Shown piece by piece: positions 35,566 to 44,405 of a stretch of DNA of 64,000 nucleotides (position 1 is the stretch's first letter; each line of letters starts with the position of its first letter). The notes beneath the pieces are model-generated. The model was not told the DNA's origin. It saw only the letters and a program-made list of their open reading frames with translations, and did no database searches. The stretch covers positions 1 through 64,000 of the forward strand of contig JAYTOX010000021.1 in NCBI GenBank assembly GCA_043747595.1, given 5' to 3'. The translations under genes and the position numbers were made by a program. Source of the stretch: JADKIH01 sp043747595 (GTDB lineage: Bacteria; Bacteroidota; Bacteroidia; AKYH767-A; 2013-40CM-41-45).

Positions 35566-36856
35566 CTTGCTTCTTTTCTTATTTTTAATTTCATTTTGTG
35601 TTAATGCTCAAGGAGTACTTACTATTGAACAAGCAATAAGTATTGGTTTAGAAAATAATTTTGATGTACGTATAGTAAAAAATAATTTAGACGTTAATCA
35701 AAACAATAATTCTCTTGGCAATGCAGGGATGTTACCTTCTTTGGATCTCAATGGAAGTTACGCCGAGTCGACAACAAATCTGAAGCAAAATTTTTTTACA
35801 GGATCAGAAGTGAATAAAGATGGTTCCGTTTCGAAAAATTATGCGATGGATCTAGCTCTCAACTGGGTGATATTTGATGGAATGAAAATGTTTTTCACAA
35901 AAGACAAATTGAGTAAATTGTCGTCTTACTCTGAAAAGCAATTAAAGATTCAGATGGAGAATACTATGGAAGAAATAATTTCTGTTTATTATTCAATCAT
36001 CAGAAATAATCAATTAGTTTCCGCAACGCAACAAGAACTTGATTTTTCGAATACACGGCTCAGTATTACAGATCAAAAAATGAAAAATGGTTCAGGATCA
36101 AAATATGAATACCTTCAAACAAAAGCAGATTATAACAAACAAAAATCGGTCGTGTTATCTGCTAAATCTGATGCAGAGTCAGCAAAAATTAAATTGAACC
36201 AACTTTTAGCACGACCACTTACAACAGAATTTTTTCCTTCCGATACGGTAATCATCAATTATTTTCCTGATATCAACGAACTCACTTCGCAAATTTCCGT
36301 TAATTCATCAATTGGCTTGTATGAGATAAATCAAAATATTAGTGAACTCAGTTTAAAAGAAACAAAAGCAATACGTTCTCCCAAAATTTCGTTGAATAGT
36401 CATTACTTTCAAAATAAAGTTACGAGCGATGCCGGTTTCACGCTTCTGAATCAAAACTCCGGTTACACTTTTGGAGTTACTGCCACACTTCCTTTGTTTC
36501 ATGGTTTTAATACCAACCGACAAATTTCTAATTCTAAAATTGATTTACTCAGTGCTCGATTGGAATTGCAACGCATCAAAAGTGAAGTTAATGGAGACAT
36601 GTTAAATGCCTTTCGCGAATTTATTACTCAGAAAGAAATACTTGATTTAGAAGAAGCCAATATTATTATTGCTAGAGAAATTTATCATATTGCACAAGAG
36701 CGTTATAAATTAGGAACTATTAATGTAACTGAACTTCAAGATGTGCAACGACTTTTTGAAGAAGCACTTTTGAGATTGGTTGATGCGCGATATACTGCAA
36801 AAATTAAGGAAACTTCATTGAAGAAAGTGGCAAATCAACTTATTATTGCAAAATAA
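35552..36856 (+). CDS. TolC-family outer-membrane efflux protein
   Basis: 434 residues with signal peptide (LLLFLFLISFCVNAQ). Two internal repeats of long helices and barrel strands are seen: LTIEQAISIGLENNFDVRIV at the N-terminus, SLDLNGSYAEST, then in the second half SPKISLNSHYFQNKV, TATLPLFHGFNTNRQISNSK and the late YKLGTINVTELQDVQRLFEE. It forms the trimeric exit duct for the RND pump. The start lies inside the pump gene, so translation is coupled. Confidence 0.93.
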   Translation: MKRTNLLLFLFLISFCVNAQGVLTIEQAISIGLENNFDVRIVKNNLDVNQNNNSLGNAGMLPSLDLNGSYAESTTNLKQNFFTGSEVNKDGSVSKNYAMDLALNWVIFDGMKMFFTKDKLSKLSSYSEKQLKIQMENTMEEIISVYYSIIRNNQLVSATQQELDFSNTRLSITDQKMKNGSGSKYEYLQTKADYNKQKSVVLSAKSDAESAKIKLNQLLARPLTTEFFPSDTVIINYFPDINELTSQISVNSSIGLYEINQNISELSLKETKAIRSPKISLNSHYFQNKVTSDAGFTLLNQNSGYTFGVTATLPLFHGFNTNRQISNSKIDLLSARLELQRIKSEVNGDMLNAFREFITQKEILDLEEANIIIAREIYHIAQERYKLGTINVTELQDVQRLFEEALLRLVDARYTAKIKETSLKKVANQLIIAK

Positions 36857-36872
36857 AACTTATTTTGTAGCT

Positions 36873-38048
36873 ATGAACTCTCTTCAGTCAAAAAATACAT
36901 TTTTAAGTGAAACTTTCGGAAATTTTTTTTCTAGCCAAAAGGTATCAGGTTTGATTTTGCTTTGTGCAACCCTATCAAGTCTTTATATTGCTAATTCAAA
37001 TTACTCAAATCAATATTGTGCTTTTTGGGAAAAGGAAATTTCGCTAACCAGTACGGTACATTTTTCTATTTTGCATTTTATTAACGAGGGATTAATGACC
37101 ATTTTCTTTTTCTTAGTTGGTCTAGAAATAAAACGAGAACTAAGAGATGGTGAATTAAAGGGATTCGAAAAAGCATCTATTCCTGTTAGCGCTGCTTTGG
37201 GCGGTATGCTTTTCCCGGCACTTATCTATTCATATTTTAATTATGGATCGTCTACTTCAAATGGATGGGGAATTCCCTTGGCGACCGATATAGCTTTTGC
37301 TATTGGTGTTATATCTATTTTAGGAAATCGAATTTCTAATACTGCAAAAGTATTTATCACTGCGCTGGCAGTTGTTGATGACCTAGGTGCTGTTTTAATC
37401 ATTGCGATATACTATTCTGCTTCCTTGAAAATATTTTACTTATTAATTTCTACTTTTATCATGATGCTTTTGATTTTCTTAAATCAAAAAAACGTTGAGA
37501 ATGGATTTATTTATATATTTCTTGGAATGTTACTTTGGTTTTGCGTATTCTCTTCAGGCATTCACTCTACTTTGGCCGGAGTTCTTCTTGCTGCTACAAT
37601 TCCTTTCAAAGGGAAGAGCGATTCTTTATTGCAGAAGTTTGAGCAAGCATTGCATAAGCCGGTCAATTTATTAATTATGCCAATTTTTGCAATGGCTAAT
37701 ACTGCAATTGTAATAAATGGTGGATTTATCAATCACATTCAAACGGATGAAGGCTTGGGCATTATTTTCGGTCTGGCATTGGGAAAACCAATTGGCATTA
37801 CTCTATTCGTATTGCTTACTCTGTTTATTTTGAAACGGAAAATGCCCGATGGAATGAATTTAAAAACTCTGATTGGTCTAGGTTTCTTAGCTGGAATAGG
37901 CTTTACAATGTCAATATTTATTTCGATGCTTGCTTTTAAAGACCAAGGATTCATTGCAAATGCAAAAATATCGATCATGTTTGCTAGTTTTTTATCAGGT
38001 GTTATTGGTTATGTTTTGTTGAATTTATTTAATAAAAAAAATGGTTGA
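36873..38048 (+). CDS. nhaA: Na+/H+ antiporter NhaA
   Basis: 391 residues, about twelve membrane segments. The ion-binding aspartates are in ALAVVDDLGAVLIIA and GIPLATDIAFAIGVIS; FLVGLEIKRELRDGEL and GIGFTMSIFISMLAF are also family marks. It exchanges protons for sodium to hold pH and Na+ balance. ATG at 36873 begins the first homologous residues; a TTG further upstream would overlap the TolC gene. It sits 17 bases after the TolC-type gene and overlaps the methyltransferase by eight bases, so it seems to belong to the efflux operon. Confidence 0.95.
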   Translation: MNSLQSKNTFLSETFGNFFSSQKVSGLILLCATLSSLYIANSNYSNQYCAFWEKEISLTSTVHFSILHFINEGLMTIFFFLVGLEIKRELRDGELKGFEKASIPVSAALGGMLFPALIYSYFNYGSSTSNGWGIPLATDIAFAIGVISILGNRISNTAKVFITALAVVDDLGAVLIIAIYYSASLKIFYLLISTFIMMLLIFLNQKNVENGFIYIFLGMLLWFCVFSSGIHSTLAGVLLAATIPFKGKSDSLLQKFEQALHKPVNLLIMPIFAMANTAIVINGGFINHIQTDEGLGIIFGLALGKPIGITLFVLLTLFILKRKMPDGMNLKTLIGLGFLAGIGFTMSIFISMLAFKDQGFIANAKISIMFASFLSGVIGYVLLNLFNKKNG

Positions 38049-38691
38049 TTTTGTAGAGTTCTCAGGCCAATTAAGAAAACCTTCGGGCATTGGTGCTAAG
38101 CAAGTGACAAATTTTATGGCTAAGGCTAACATGCAGATGTACGATTTCGTTCTGTCGAAAATTAATTTTTTTTCCGGAATGAAAATTCTCGAACTTGGAA
38201 TGGCCGATGGGTTTTTCGTTAACAAATTCTTTGGGCTTGAAAGTGATATTGCTTACGTCGGAGTCGATTATTCGACCGATATGGTGGATGAAGCGAAAAA
38301 ATTAAATGAAGAGTTGAGAAAAATACATGACATACAATTTAAAGAAGGAAATATTTCTGCACTTGAAATTTATAATAATGCTTTCGATACGTTTCTTACT
38401 ATCAATACTCATTATTTTTGGGAAAACTTAAGTGAAGGAATCAGTGAAATGCTTCGAGTTGTTAAACCGAAAGGCCAATTTATAATTTGTGGCAGAACAA
38501 TGGAAAGTATGAAATTGCTTCCTTTTACACAATGTGGCTTTGCTCATTATTCTAATGAAACTCTACAAGAGCATTTTGATATTTCTAAAATTGCTGATTT
38601 TAAGTTTGAAACGTTTACAGAAAAAATTACACTACCAAATGGAGAACAAACGGAATTGGTGAATTTCTGTGCATTTGGAATAAAAGTATAA
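38041..38691 (+). CDS. Class I SAM-dependent methyltransferase
   Basis: 216 residues. The Rossmann-type SAM motif I is LELGMADGFFVNKFFG, followed by the acidic strand end VGVDYSTDMVDEAKK, a motif near EGNISALE and the post-motif strand MLRVVKPKGQFIICGR. This is the methyltransferase type 11/25 group, which acts on small molecules. The ATG overlaps the last eight bases of nhaA. The target is not shown by the sequence or neighbours. Confidence 0.85.
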   Translation: MVDFVEFSGQLRKPSGIGAKQVTNFMAKANMQMYDFVLSKINFFSGMKILELGMADGFFVNKFFGLESDIAYVGVDYSTDMVDEAKKLNEELRKIHDIQFKEGNISALEIYNNAFDTFLTINTHYFWENLSEGISEMLRVVKPKGQFIICGRTMESMKLLPFTQCGFAHYSNETLQEHFDISKIADFKFETFTEKITLPNGEQTELVNFCAFGIKV

Positions 38692-38721
38692 AAGTTATAT
38701 TATTGAATTATATTTGAAATA

Positions 38722-39153
38722 ATGAAATTGATCTCCCTCTACTTTGCTGCGTTTCTTCTAACCAACAGCATCTCTGCACAGAAAGTTACAAAGCTTACTA
38801 TTACTGATAATTTAAGTGCATCTAGTCGTTTTTCCTATGGGAAAGCAAAGCCTGCGCCTGCTAGAGATCATTTTTATATTCTTTCTGATAAAGGAACTCA
38901 GGTTTTATTCTATGTCGAATTGAATTCAACTGATTCACTAAATTTGAGAAATCCCAGCCTTAAATTTACTGCTTACAAAACTGATTCCGGTAAAGATGAA
39001 TGGGTAGATGATCGTGTAATTGATATTAAAATTGGTAGTACTTATGTTATGACTGCATTCAATTTTTCATCGATTGGTAATTATAAAATTATTATTGGTC
39101 CGGAAATTGGCAATGAAATTTTAGCAGAAGGCACTTTTATTATTACAAAATAA
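38722..39153 (+). CDS. Secreted protein of unknown function
   Basis: 143 residues. Signal peptide MKLISLYFAAFLLTNSISA, cleaved near SAQ. The mature ~120 residues are beta-rich (TKLTITDNLSASSRFSYGK, LFYVELNSTDSLNLRNPSL, TFNFSSIGNYKIIIGPEI-like TAFNFSSIGNYKIIIGPEIG). No cysteine pair or catalytic pattern is seen. Resembles small immunoglobulin-like periplasmic proteins, but I do not recognise a family. It may be the end of the efflux operon (30 bases after the methyltransferase) or separate. Confidence 0.6.
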   Translation: MKLISLYFAAFLLTNSISAQKVTKLTITDNLSASSRFSYGKAKPAPARDHFYILSDKGTQVLFYVELNSTDSLNLRNPSLKFTAYKTDSGKDEWVDDRVIDIKIGSTYVMTAFNFSSIGNYKIIIGPEIGNEILAEGTFIITK

Positions 39154-39242
39154 AGCAAACTTTAAGAGTCCATTTTTGTTTACTAAAAATGATAAGTAGA
39201 TTCGAACGAATAATTTTAAAGTTTATAAAAAGGTAAAATTGA

Positions 39243-39782
39243 ATGGAAATAGAAATTGCAACAGTAGGTGGTGGATGTTTTTGGTGCACTGAAGCACAGT
39301 TCCTCTTATTAGATGGTGTATTATCTGTTCAATCGGGTTATTCTGGTGGAAAAATAAAAAATCCTTCTTACAGAGAAGTCTGCTTAGGAATTACCGGGCA
39401 TGCTGAAGTAATACAGGTTTCGTTCGATGCAAGCAAGCTCTCTTATACCGATATTCTCAAAGCATTCTTTGAATCGCACGATCCCACACAATTAAATAGA
39501 CAAGGAAATGATGTTGGAACACAATATCGATCCGTAATCTATTACCACTCCAACGAGCAAAAAGCTATTGCATCAAGAATAATTTCTGAGTTGAATGATT
39601 CAAAGGTTTACTCTTATCCGATCGTGACTGAACTTTCACCCTTTACAGTTTTTTACAAAGCGGATGATCACCATCAAAATTATTACAATATGAATGGTGA
39701 ACAATCCTATTGTCAGTATATTATTACACCAAAAATAGAAAAATTTAAAAAGGTGTTTAAAAATCTTTTAAAGGAAAATTAA
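39243..39782 (+). CDS. msrA: Peptide methionine-S-sulfoxide reductase A
   Basis: 179 residues. MsrA repairs methionine-S-oxide in oxidised proteins. Seen: GGGCFWCTEAQF with the catalytic cysteine in GCFWC, VQSGYSGGKIKNPSYREVC, the acidic-residue helix, HDPTQLNRQGNDVGTQYRS and DDHHQNYYN. Short C-terminal tail. No thioredoxin or MsrB gene is next to it. Cytoplasmic, since no signal peptide is present. Confidence 0.95.
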   Translation: MEIEIATVGGGCFWCTEAQFLLLDGVLSVQSGYSGGKIKNPSYREVCLGITGHAEVIQVSFDASKLSYTDILKAFFESHDPTQLNRQGNDVGTQYRSVIYYHSNEQKAIASRIISELNDSKVYSYPIVTELSPFTVFYKADDHHQNYYNMNGEQSYCQYIITPKIEKFKKVFKNLLKEN

Positions 39783-40066
39783 AAATAATATTCACTTGTT
39801 GATCGTATTAGATGGTCGTGGCATCAATTTTAATTGTGGATTATTATGGACAATTATTACTCATAATGCGCAATTGATTTTCTGCATGCTTTTAGGTAGA
39901 TTTCATTTTTAATAAAAAACAGCTCTATTTAGAAACATTTTTAAACTAACGATTTACTTTTTAAGGCTCTAAAATCTTGTTATTGATTTTTAATCTTTAC
40001 ATAGAATTGTTGGCACGCTTTTTTTACATATTATAGTGAATACGTTTACTTGAAAAATACGTAACG
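39783..40066. other. 284-base gap before the small basic protein gene
   Basis: AT-rich with several T-runs. TGGCACG at 40011-40017 looks like a sigma-54 -24 half site, but the -12 GC is missing. No tRNA or other RNA was recognised. Confidence 0.3.
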
Positions 40067-40270
40067 ATGGAAAAGAAAAAAAATGTTTCTAATGAAAAAG
40101 GATTTGATGTGAAAGGTCGAAGTCCACAAAACCAAAAGGCTTCCGGCAATAAGAAAAATTTTATTTTCGATTTGGTGAAATCTGAAATTAAAAAACTTCC
40201 TTCTAAAACCACCATTGAAGCTATTCAAAAATATCCGGAAGTGGTATGGAGATTCGCTAGAGACAAATAA
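40067..40270 (+). CDS. Small basic protein of unknown function
   Basis: 67 residues, rich in Lys/Asn in the first half (EKKKNVSNEKGFDVKGR) and helical in the second (DLVKSEIKKLPSKTTIEAIQ, VVWRFARDK). No signal peptide or membrane segment. ATG start, with a clear bidirectional terminator about 100 bases downstream. It has no recognised domain. The frame is open in a region where other frames are broken by stops, and the composition is protein-like, so I think it is real, with moderate confidence. Confidence 0.55.
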   Translation: MEKKKNVSNEKGFDVKGRSPQNQKASGNKKNFIFDLVKSEIKKLPSKTTIEAIQKYPEVVWRFARDK

Positions 40271-40373
40271 GTTCCACAATGAATGATCAACTAACGATGA
40301 GAGCTGTTAATCTTTTGAAAAAAATTGAAGCGTCTTGCACATTTAAATAGGTTGAACATTGTGGTAGGTAAAT

Positions 40374-40407
40374 AAAAAAAGCCGGGAAATTTATCTCTCG
40401 GCTTTTT
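40374..40407. terminator. Bidirectional rho-independent terminator
   Basis: Seven-base stem GCCGGGA/TCTCGGC (one G-T pair) with a run of seven A on the left and five T on the right. It lies between the small basic gene (plus) and the PepSY-like gene (minus). Confidence 0.85.
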
Positions 40408-40426
40408 CAATAATCATGTAAAGTAT

Positions 40427-40837
40427 TTACTTCGTTACTTTTTCAGGAATAGTATAATTAATAATTTGCTCTCCGTTTGTTGAATAGTAAGTCGTTTTAT
40501 TCTGTTGGTCGATAAAACCCCAAACTTTAATCGTAGCAGAAGTAGACTTATCTTTTGCTATTTTTTCTGCGATAGCTGCAGGAATTGAACTTCCCGAAAT
40601 TTCATAATCGTGGCGAATCACACTATCATTTGAATCATATATTTTAAAATGTTCGTTCATATCTTGGTCATAATAATGAACGCGATAGTTTACACCATCA
40701 ACCGACCAAGTAATTCGATCGGCAGTCGGATTGGTTTGTTTGAACTGATCTTGTACATGATGCGGAATTTGAGTCTGGGAAAATGCAATTCCTGTAAAAC
40801 AAATTAATGTTACGATAACGAATATGATTTTTTTCAT
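40427..40837 (-). CDS. PepSY-like secreted protein
   Basis: 136 residues with signal peptide MKKIIFVIVTLICFTGIAFS (cleavage near FSQT). The mature part has two beta-alpha-beta units resembling PepSY/beta-lactamase-inhibitor-like domains: FKQTNPTADRITWSVDGVNY, DMNEHFKIYDSNDSVIRHDY, then a second helix IPAAIAEKIAKDKS and strands IKVWGFIDQQNKTTYYS. Proteins with this fold in Bacteroidota are small periplasmic proteins of unclear role. Single gene with its own terminator. Confidence 0.65.
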   Translation of the reverse strand: MKKIIFVIVTLICFTGIAFSQTQIPHHVQDQFKQTNPTADRITWSVDGVNYRVHYYDQDMNEHFKIYDSNDSVIRHDYEISGSSIPAAIAEKIAKDKSTSATIKVWGFIDQQNKTTYYSTNGEQIINYTIPEKVTK

Positions 40838-40978
40838 TGGTCAGTATTAATATGATTATTTTTGTGTTGCTAAATTAACTATTTATTTGCTTCCAAGAAT
40901 CACTTTTTGGCCAAGTATCAGTAATTCGATGTGGATATCTTGGTGGGCTCCTAATATTAACTCTAAAAGACGGCTGAT

Positions 40979-41344
40979 TTATTCGGCATGTTCACTATCC
41001 CAAGCATCAAAGAGAATCTGTAAAAAATTGTTTTCTTCTGCTGTGATTTTTTCATCGGCACTGACTAACTTGACAGCAAAATCCATAAAGTGGGTACGTT
41101 CTTCAGGCGTAGAATCTTGGTAAAAATCGTCCATGCATTTTTGAAAATGTAGAATATAATCTGCCGGTTTCAATACTGAAATTTCATCCATGGCTCCATC
41201 AAGATTTACATGAAACGGATAATTTTCTACCAAATATCTTCTTATTATCAAATCTTCGCTTACAGAAAAATCTCCGTCAATTACAGATAACAGTTGAAGT
41301 AAATGATAGCCGGCTTCTGCTTTATTGAATTTGAGTGTTTCCAT
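40979..41344 (-). CDS. TerB-like domain protein
   Basis: 121 residues, all helical. Two short helical repeats with acidic loops, LLSVIDGDFSVSEDLIIRRY and KLVSADEKITAEENNFLQIL, match the pattern of TerB/TerB-like domains, where such D-x-x-(I/V) loops bind metal. No signal peptide; cytoplasmic. No other ter gene (terC, terD, terZ) is nearby, so there is no evidence for tellurite resistance. Function unknown. Confidence 0.65.
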   Translation of the reverse strand: METLKFNKAEAGYHLLQLLSVIDGDFSVSEDLIIRRYLVENYPFHVNLDGAMDEISVLKPADYILHFQKCMDDFYQDSTPEERTHFMDFAVKLVSADEKITAEENNFLQILFDAWDSEHAE

Positions 41345-41694
41345 TCGATGCTTATTTTGACTACTTTAAAGTACTTCATTCTTTTATCAAAAAAAAATAT
41401 TCTAGTAATTATTTATGACGAATTTTTTGCTCAATTCTGTTGAGTGGAATTTTTTTTATTTATTTATTGATGGGAATTTACATCTCAAGTTAATCATTCA
41501 ACGATGTGTTAGGATAAGTAATTGTATTTCAAAGAAATGGGAGGGCTATTTTGATTATTTGATTAACTTTGAATTGAGGATAAAATCTTGAGAAATCGTA
41601 AAAATTTGAGGATTTTCAATTAAATTCGCAGTATATTGTTTGAATCAGAATTGATCAAAGAAATGGCTCTTATTATCTGAAGAAAGATTGGTGT
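41345..41694. other. 350-base divergent gap before mutL
   Basis: AT-rich spacer. TAACTTTG at 41564-41571 on the plus strand is a perfect -7 box and would give mutL a leader of about 115-120 bases; no clear -33 element. No RNA gene recognised. Confidence 0.35.
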
Positions 41695-43488
41695 ATGACG
41701 GATATTATTCAACTATTACCGGAGACGGTATCTAATCAAATTGCAGCCGGCGAAGTAATTCAACGGCCTTCATCTGCTGTAAAAGAACTTTTGGAAAATG
41801 CAGTAGATGCAGGAGGAACAAACATTGAACTAATTGTAAAGGATTCTGGGAAAACTTTAATTAGAATAATTGATAATGGCATTGGAATGAGTTCGACCGA
41901 TGCGCGCCTTTCGTTTGCTCGACATGCTACTTCTAAAATTCGCTCAGCCGACGATCTCTTTGCCATCAAAACAAAAGGATTCCGTGGTGAGGCTTTAGCG
42001 TCTATTGCATCTATTGCACAAGTTGAGTTAAAAACCATGCGAGCTGATGAAGAAATTGGTACGTTGATAGAAATTGAGGGCAACATAATCAAAGATCAAC
42101 AACCAGTTGGTATGACTTCCGGTACCAGTATCTCTGTAAAGAATCTTTTTTACAATGTACCTGCTCGTCGTAATTTTTTAAAATCAAATTCAATTGAAGC
42201 AAGACATATCATAGACGAATTTGAACGTGTGGCTTTGGCACATCCTGAAATAAGTTTTTCATTAAACATGAATGGAGTAGAATATTTTAGACTTCCAGCA
42301 AGCAATCATAGGCAACGAATCGTGAATATTTATGGGAGTTCATATAATGAGCGCTTAGTGCCAATATCTGAAGACACTACCCTACTTTCGATTAATGGTT
42401 TTGTAGGCAAACCTGAATTCAGCAGAAAGACGAGAGGTGAACAATTTTTCTTTGTCAATCATCGATTTATTAAAGATGGATATCTTCATCATGCTGTTAC
42501 GAACGCTTTTGAAGAGCTATTGTCGAAAGACAGCTATGCTAGCTATTGGTTGTTCATCGATATCGATCCGTCTAAGATTGATGTAAATATTCATCCAACA
42601 AAAACAGAAATTAAATTTGAAGACGAACGATCTGTTTATGCAATCGTTCGATCAGCAATAAAACGTTCTCTTGGGCAATATAGTGTGAGTCCTGCGTTGG
42701 ATTTTGACCAGGAGAAAACCTTCGATGTACCACATGCAATGCGTTACCAGCCGGCTCAGCAACCGATGGTAACTGTCAATACTGGTTACAATCCGTTTGA
42801 GAAAACAAATAAAGAAATAATAAACTCAGGCTGGGATAAAGTTTACACCGATCTCCGTAATGTAGAAATACCAAGCCAACAGGTATCTCAAACGAGTGCA
42901 CACTTTATCAATGAACCTATTTCAGATGTCGTAGTTTCTTCTTTTCAGCTCGGACAATTTATTCTGTGTAAATTGAATGAGCAATTATTGATGATTGATG
43001 CAACGGCAGCACACGAACGAATTATTTACAATCAGCTAATGGATAAATTGGCAGGTAAACCATTTAGTTCACAACAATTGCTTTTCCCTCAAACACTACA
43101 ATTTAGTGCTTCCGATTTTCAAATAATTGCTGAAATACAGCAGCAGATACGAGAATTTGGATTTGATATTTCTGAATTTGGCCTTAATACTTTTGTTTTG
43201 AATGCAGCTCCAATTGGAGTTCCATCCGGACATGAAAAAGAGGTGTTAGAAAATATTATTGAACAATATAAACTAAACTCCACGTTGATAAGTCTAGGCA
43301 TTCAAGAGAAATTAGCTTATTCAATGGCGAAAAGCATGGCTATAAAAAAAGGCGACCCTCTCTCGAAAGAAGAAATTGATGAACTTGTTCAGGCGATTTT
43401 AAAAACCGATAAAGGTGACAAAGGAATTGATGGAAAGGTTTGCCTTCGTTTTATTAAGTCAACAGAACTTCCTGATTATTTTAAATAA
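41695..43488 (+). CDS. mutL: DNA mismatch repair protein MutL
   Basis: 597 residues. MutL couples MutS mismatch recognition to strand removal. The GHKL ATPase domain is complete: ELLENAVDAG, IIDNGIGM (58-65), FARHATSKI, KGFRGEALASIA and VNIHPTKTEIKF (297-308). A linker of about 70 residues (340-410) precedes the dimerisation domain. In place of the endonuclease motif DQHA-x2-E-x4-E the protein reads DATAAHERIIYN (435-446), and the usual C-terminal CPHGRP-like motif is absent (GKVCLRFIKSTEL). So ATPase and dimer parts are normal, but nicking activity is doubtful. First gene of a four-gene run with two rhomboids and an EEP protein. Confidence 0.95.
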   Translation: MTDIIQLLPETVSNQIAAGEVIQRPSSAVKELLENAVDAGGTNIELIVKDSGKTLIRIIDNGIGMSSTDARLSFARHATSKIRSADDLFAIKTKGFRGEALASIASIAQVELKTMRADEEIGTLIEIEGNIIKDQQPVGMTSGTSISVKNLFYNVPARRNFLKSNSIEARHIIDEFERVALAHPEISFSLNMNGVEYFRLPASNHRQRIVNIYGSSYNERLVPISEDTTLLSINGFVGKPEFSRKTRGEQFFFVNHRFIKDGYLHHAVTNAFEELLSKDSYASYWLFIDIDPSKIDVNIHPTKTEIKFEDERSVYAIVRSAIKRSLGQYSVSPALDFDQEKTFDVPHAMRYQPAQQPMVTVNTGYNPFEKTNKEIINSGWDKVYTDLRNVEIPSQQVSQTSAHFINEPISDVVVSSFQLGQFILCKLNEQLLMIDATAAHERIIYNQLMDKLAGKPFSSQQLLFPQTLQFSASDFQIIAEIQQQIREFGFDISEFGLNTFVLNAAPIGVPSGHEKEVLENIIEQYKLNSTLISLGIQEKLAYSMAKSMAIKKGDPLSKEEIDELVQAILKTDKGDKGIDGKVCLRFIKSTELPDYFK

Positions 43489-43529
43489 AAAAAATTCTAA
43501 ACTGATCATTTGAGCAGCTAGATTTAATT

Positions 43530-44393
43530 ATGGACAACAACTATGTAAGACCAACCGGATTCAATTTCCTTCCGGTTGTTGTAAAGAATATTCTGATCAT
43601 TAACGTGATTATGTTTTTAGCGACTCAAGTTCTTTTGTCACGTGGCATCGATCTTAACGACATGCTTGGTTTGCATTATTTTTTATCTGAAAAATTTCAC
43701 ATCTGGCAATTTTTCACCTATATGTTCATGCATGGAAATATTATGCATATTTTCTTCAATATGTTTGCTGTCTTTATGTTCGGAGCAGCAATGGAAAATA
43801 TATGGGGACCCAAAAAATTTCTTACTTATTATCTACTTACCGGATTAGGAGCTGCTGTTGCGCATTATGCCATTGTGTATTTTCAAATGGATGCTGCAAT
43901 GGGAACACTCAATAACTATATAGCTTCTCCATCAATCGACAAACTTCAATCGCTCTTATCTTCCAATGTCTTTTCCGGATTTTCATCGCGAGATTTCTCT
44001 GAGCGATTACAAGATTTTATACGAACCTTTAATGAAACATATACAACAAACCCTTCACAAGCATTAAATATGAGTGTTGAGTTCATGAAAGAATCGCGGA
44101 TGGAAGTTTATAACGCTCCGGTTGTAATTGGCGCTAGCGGTGCTTTGTTTGGTTTATTGTTGGCTTATGGAATGACATTCCCCAACAATTTTCTTTATGT
44201 TTATTTAATTTTACCAATCAAAGCAAAGTACTTTGTAATTATTTATGGACTTATCGAATTATTTTCGGGTGTCGCTAATTATTCGGGCGACAATGTTGCT
44301 CACTTCGCACATCTTGGAGGTCTAGTAACCGGTTTTATTATTATCAAAATTTGGGACGCCAAAAATAAAAATAAACGGAATAATATTTATTGA
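43530..44393 (+). CDS. Rhomboid-family intramembrane serine protease (first of two)
   Basis: 287 residues with about six membrane segments. The catalytic serine is in IGASGALFG (Ser about 203) and the catalytic histidine in DNVAHFAHLGG (about 258). MHGNIMHIFFNMFAVFMFG fits the L1/TM2 region with its conserved His/Asn. Between TM4 and the catalytic segment there is an extra loop of about 70 residues (120-190), larger than usual. Rhomboids cut single-pass membrane proteins within the bilayer. It is followed closely by a second rhomboid gene. Confidence 0.92.
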   Translation: MDNNYVRPTGFNFLPVVVKNILIINVIMFLATQVLLSRGIDLNDMLGLHYFLSEKFHIWQFFTYMFMHGNIMHIFFNMFAVFMFGAAMENIWGPKKFLTYYLLTGLGAAVAHYAIVYFQMDAAMGTLNNYIASPSIDKLQSLLSSNVFSGFSSRDFSERLQDFIRTFNETYTTNPSQALNMSVEFMKESRMEVYNAPVVIGASGALFGLLLAYGMTFPNNFLYVYLILPIKAKYFVIIYGLIELFSGVANYSGDNVAHFAHLGGLVTGFIIIKIWDAKNKNKRNNIY

Positions 44394-44405
44394 TTGGAAT
44401 TAATA

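Noticed and set aside
40011..40030. Sigma-54-like promoter (TGGCACG) before the small basic gene
   Set aside because: The -24 half fits, but the -12 GC is absent (T-run instead), so the site would not work.
39783..40066. tRNA or small RNA in the gap after msrA
   Set aside because: No cloverleaf, no conserved TTCAA arm and no terminator-linked structure.
40979..41344. Tellurite-resistance locus
   Set aside because: Only a single TerB-like domain; no terC, terD or terZ partner nearby.
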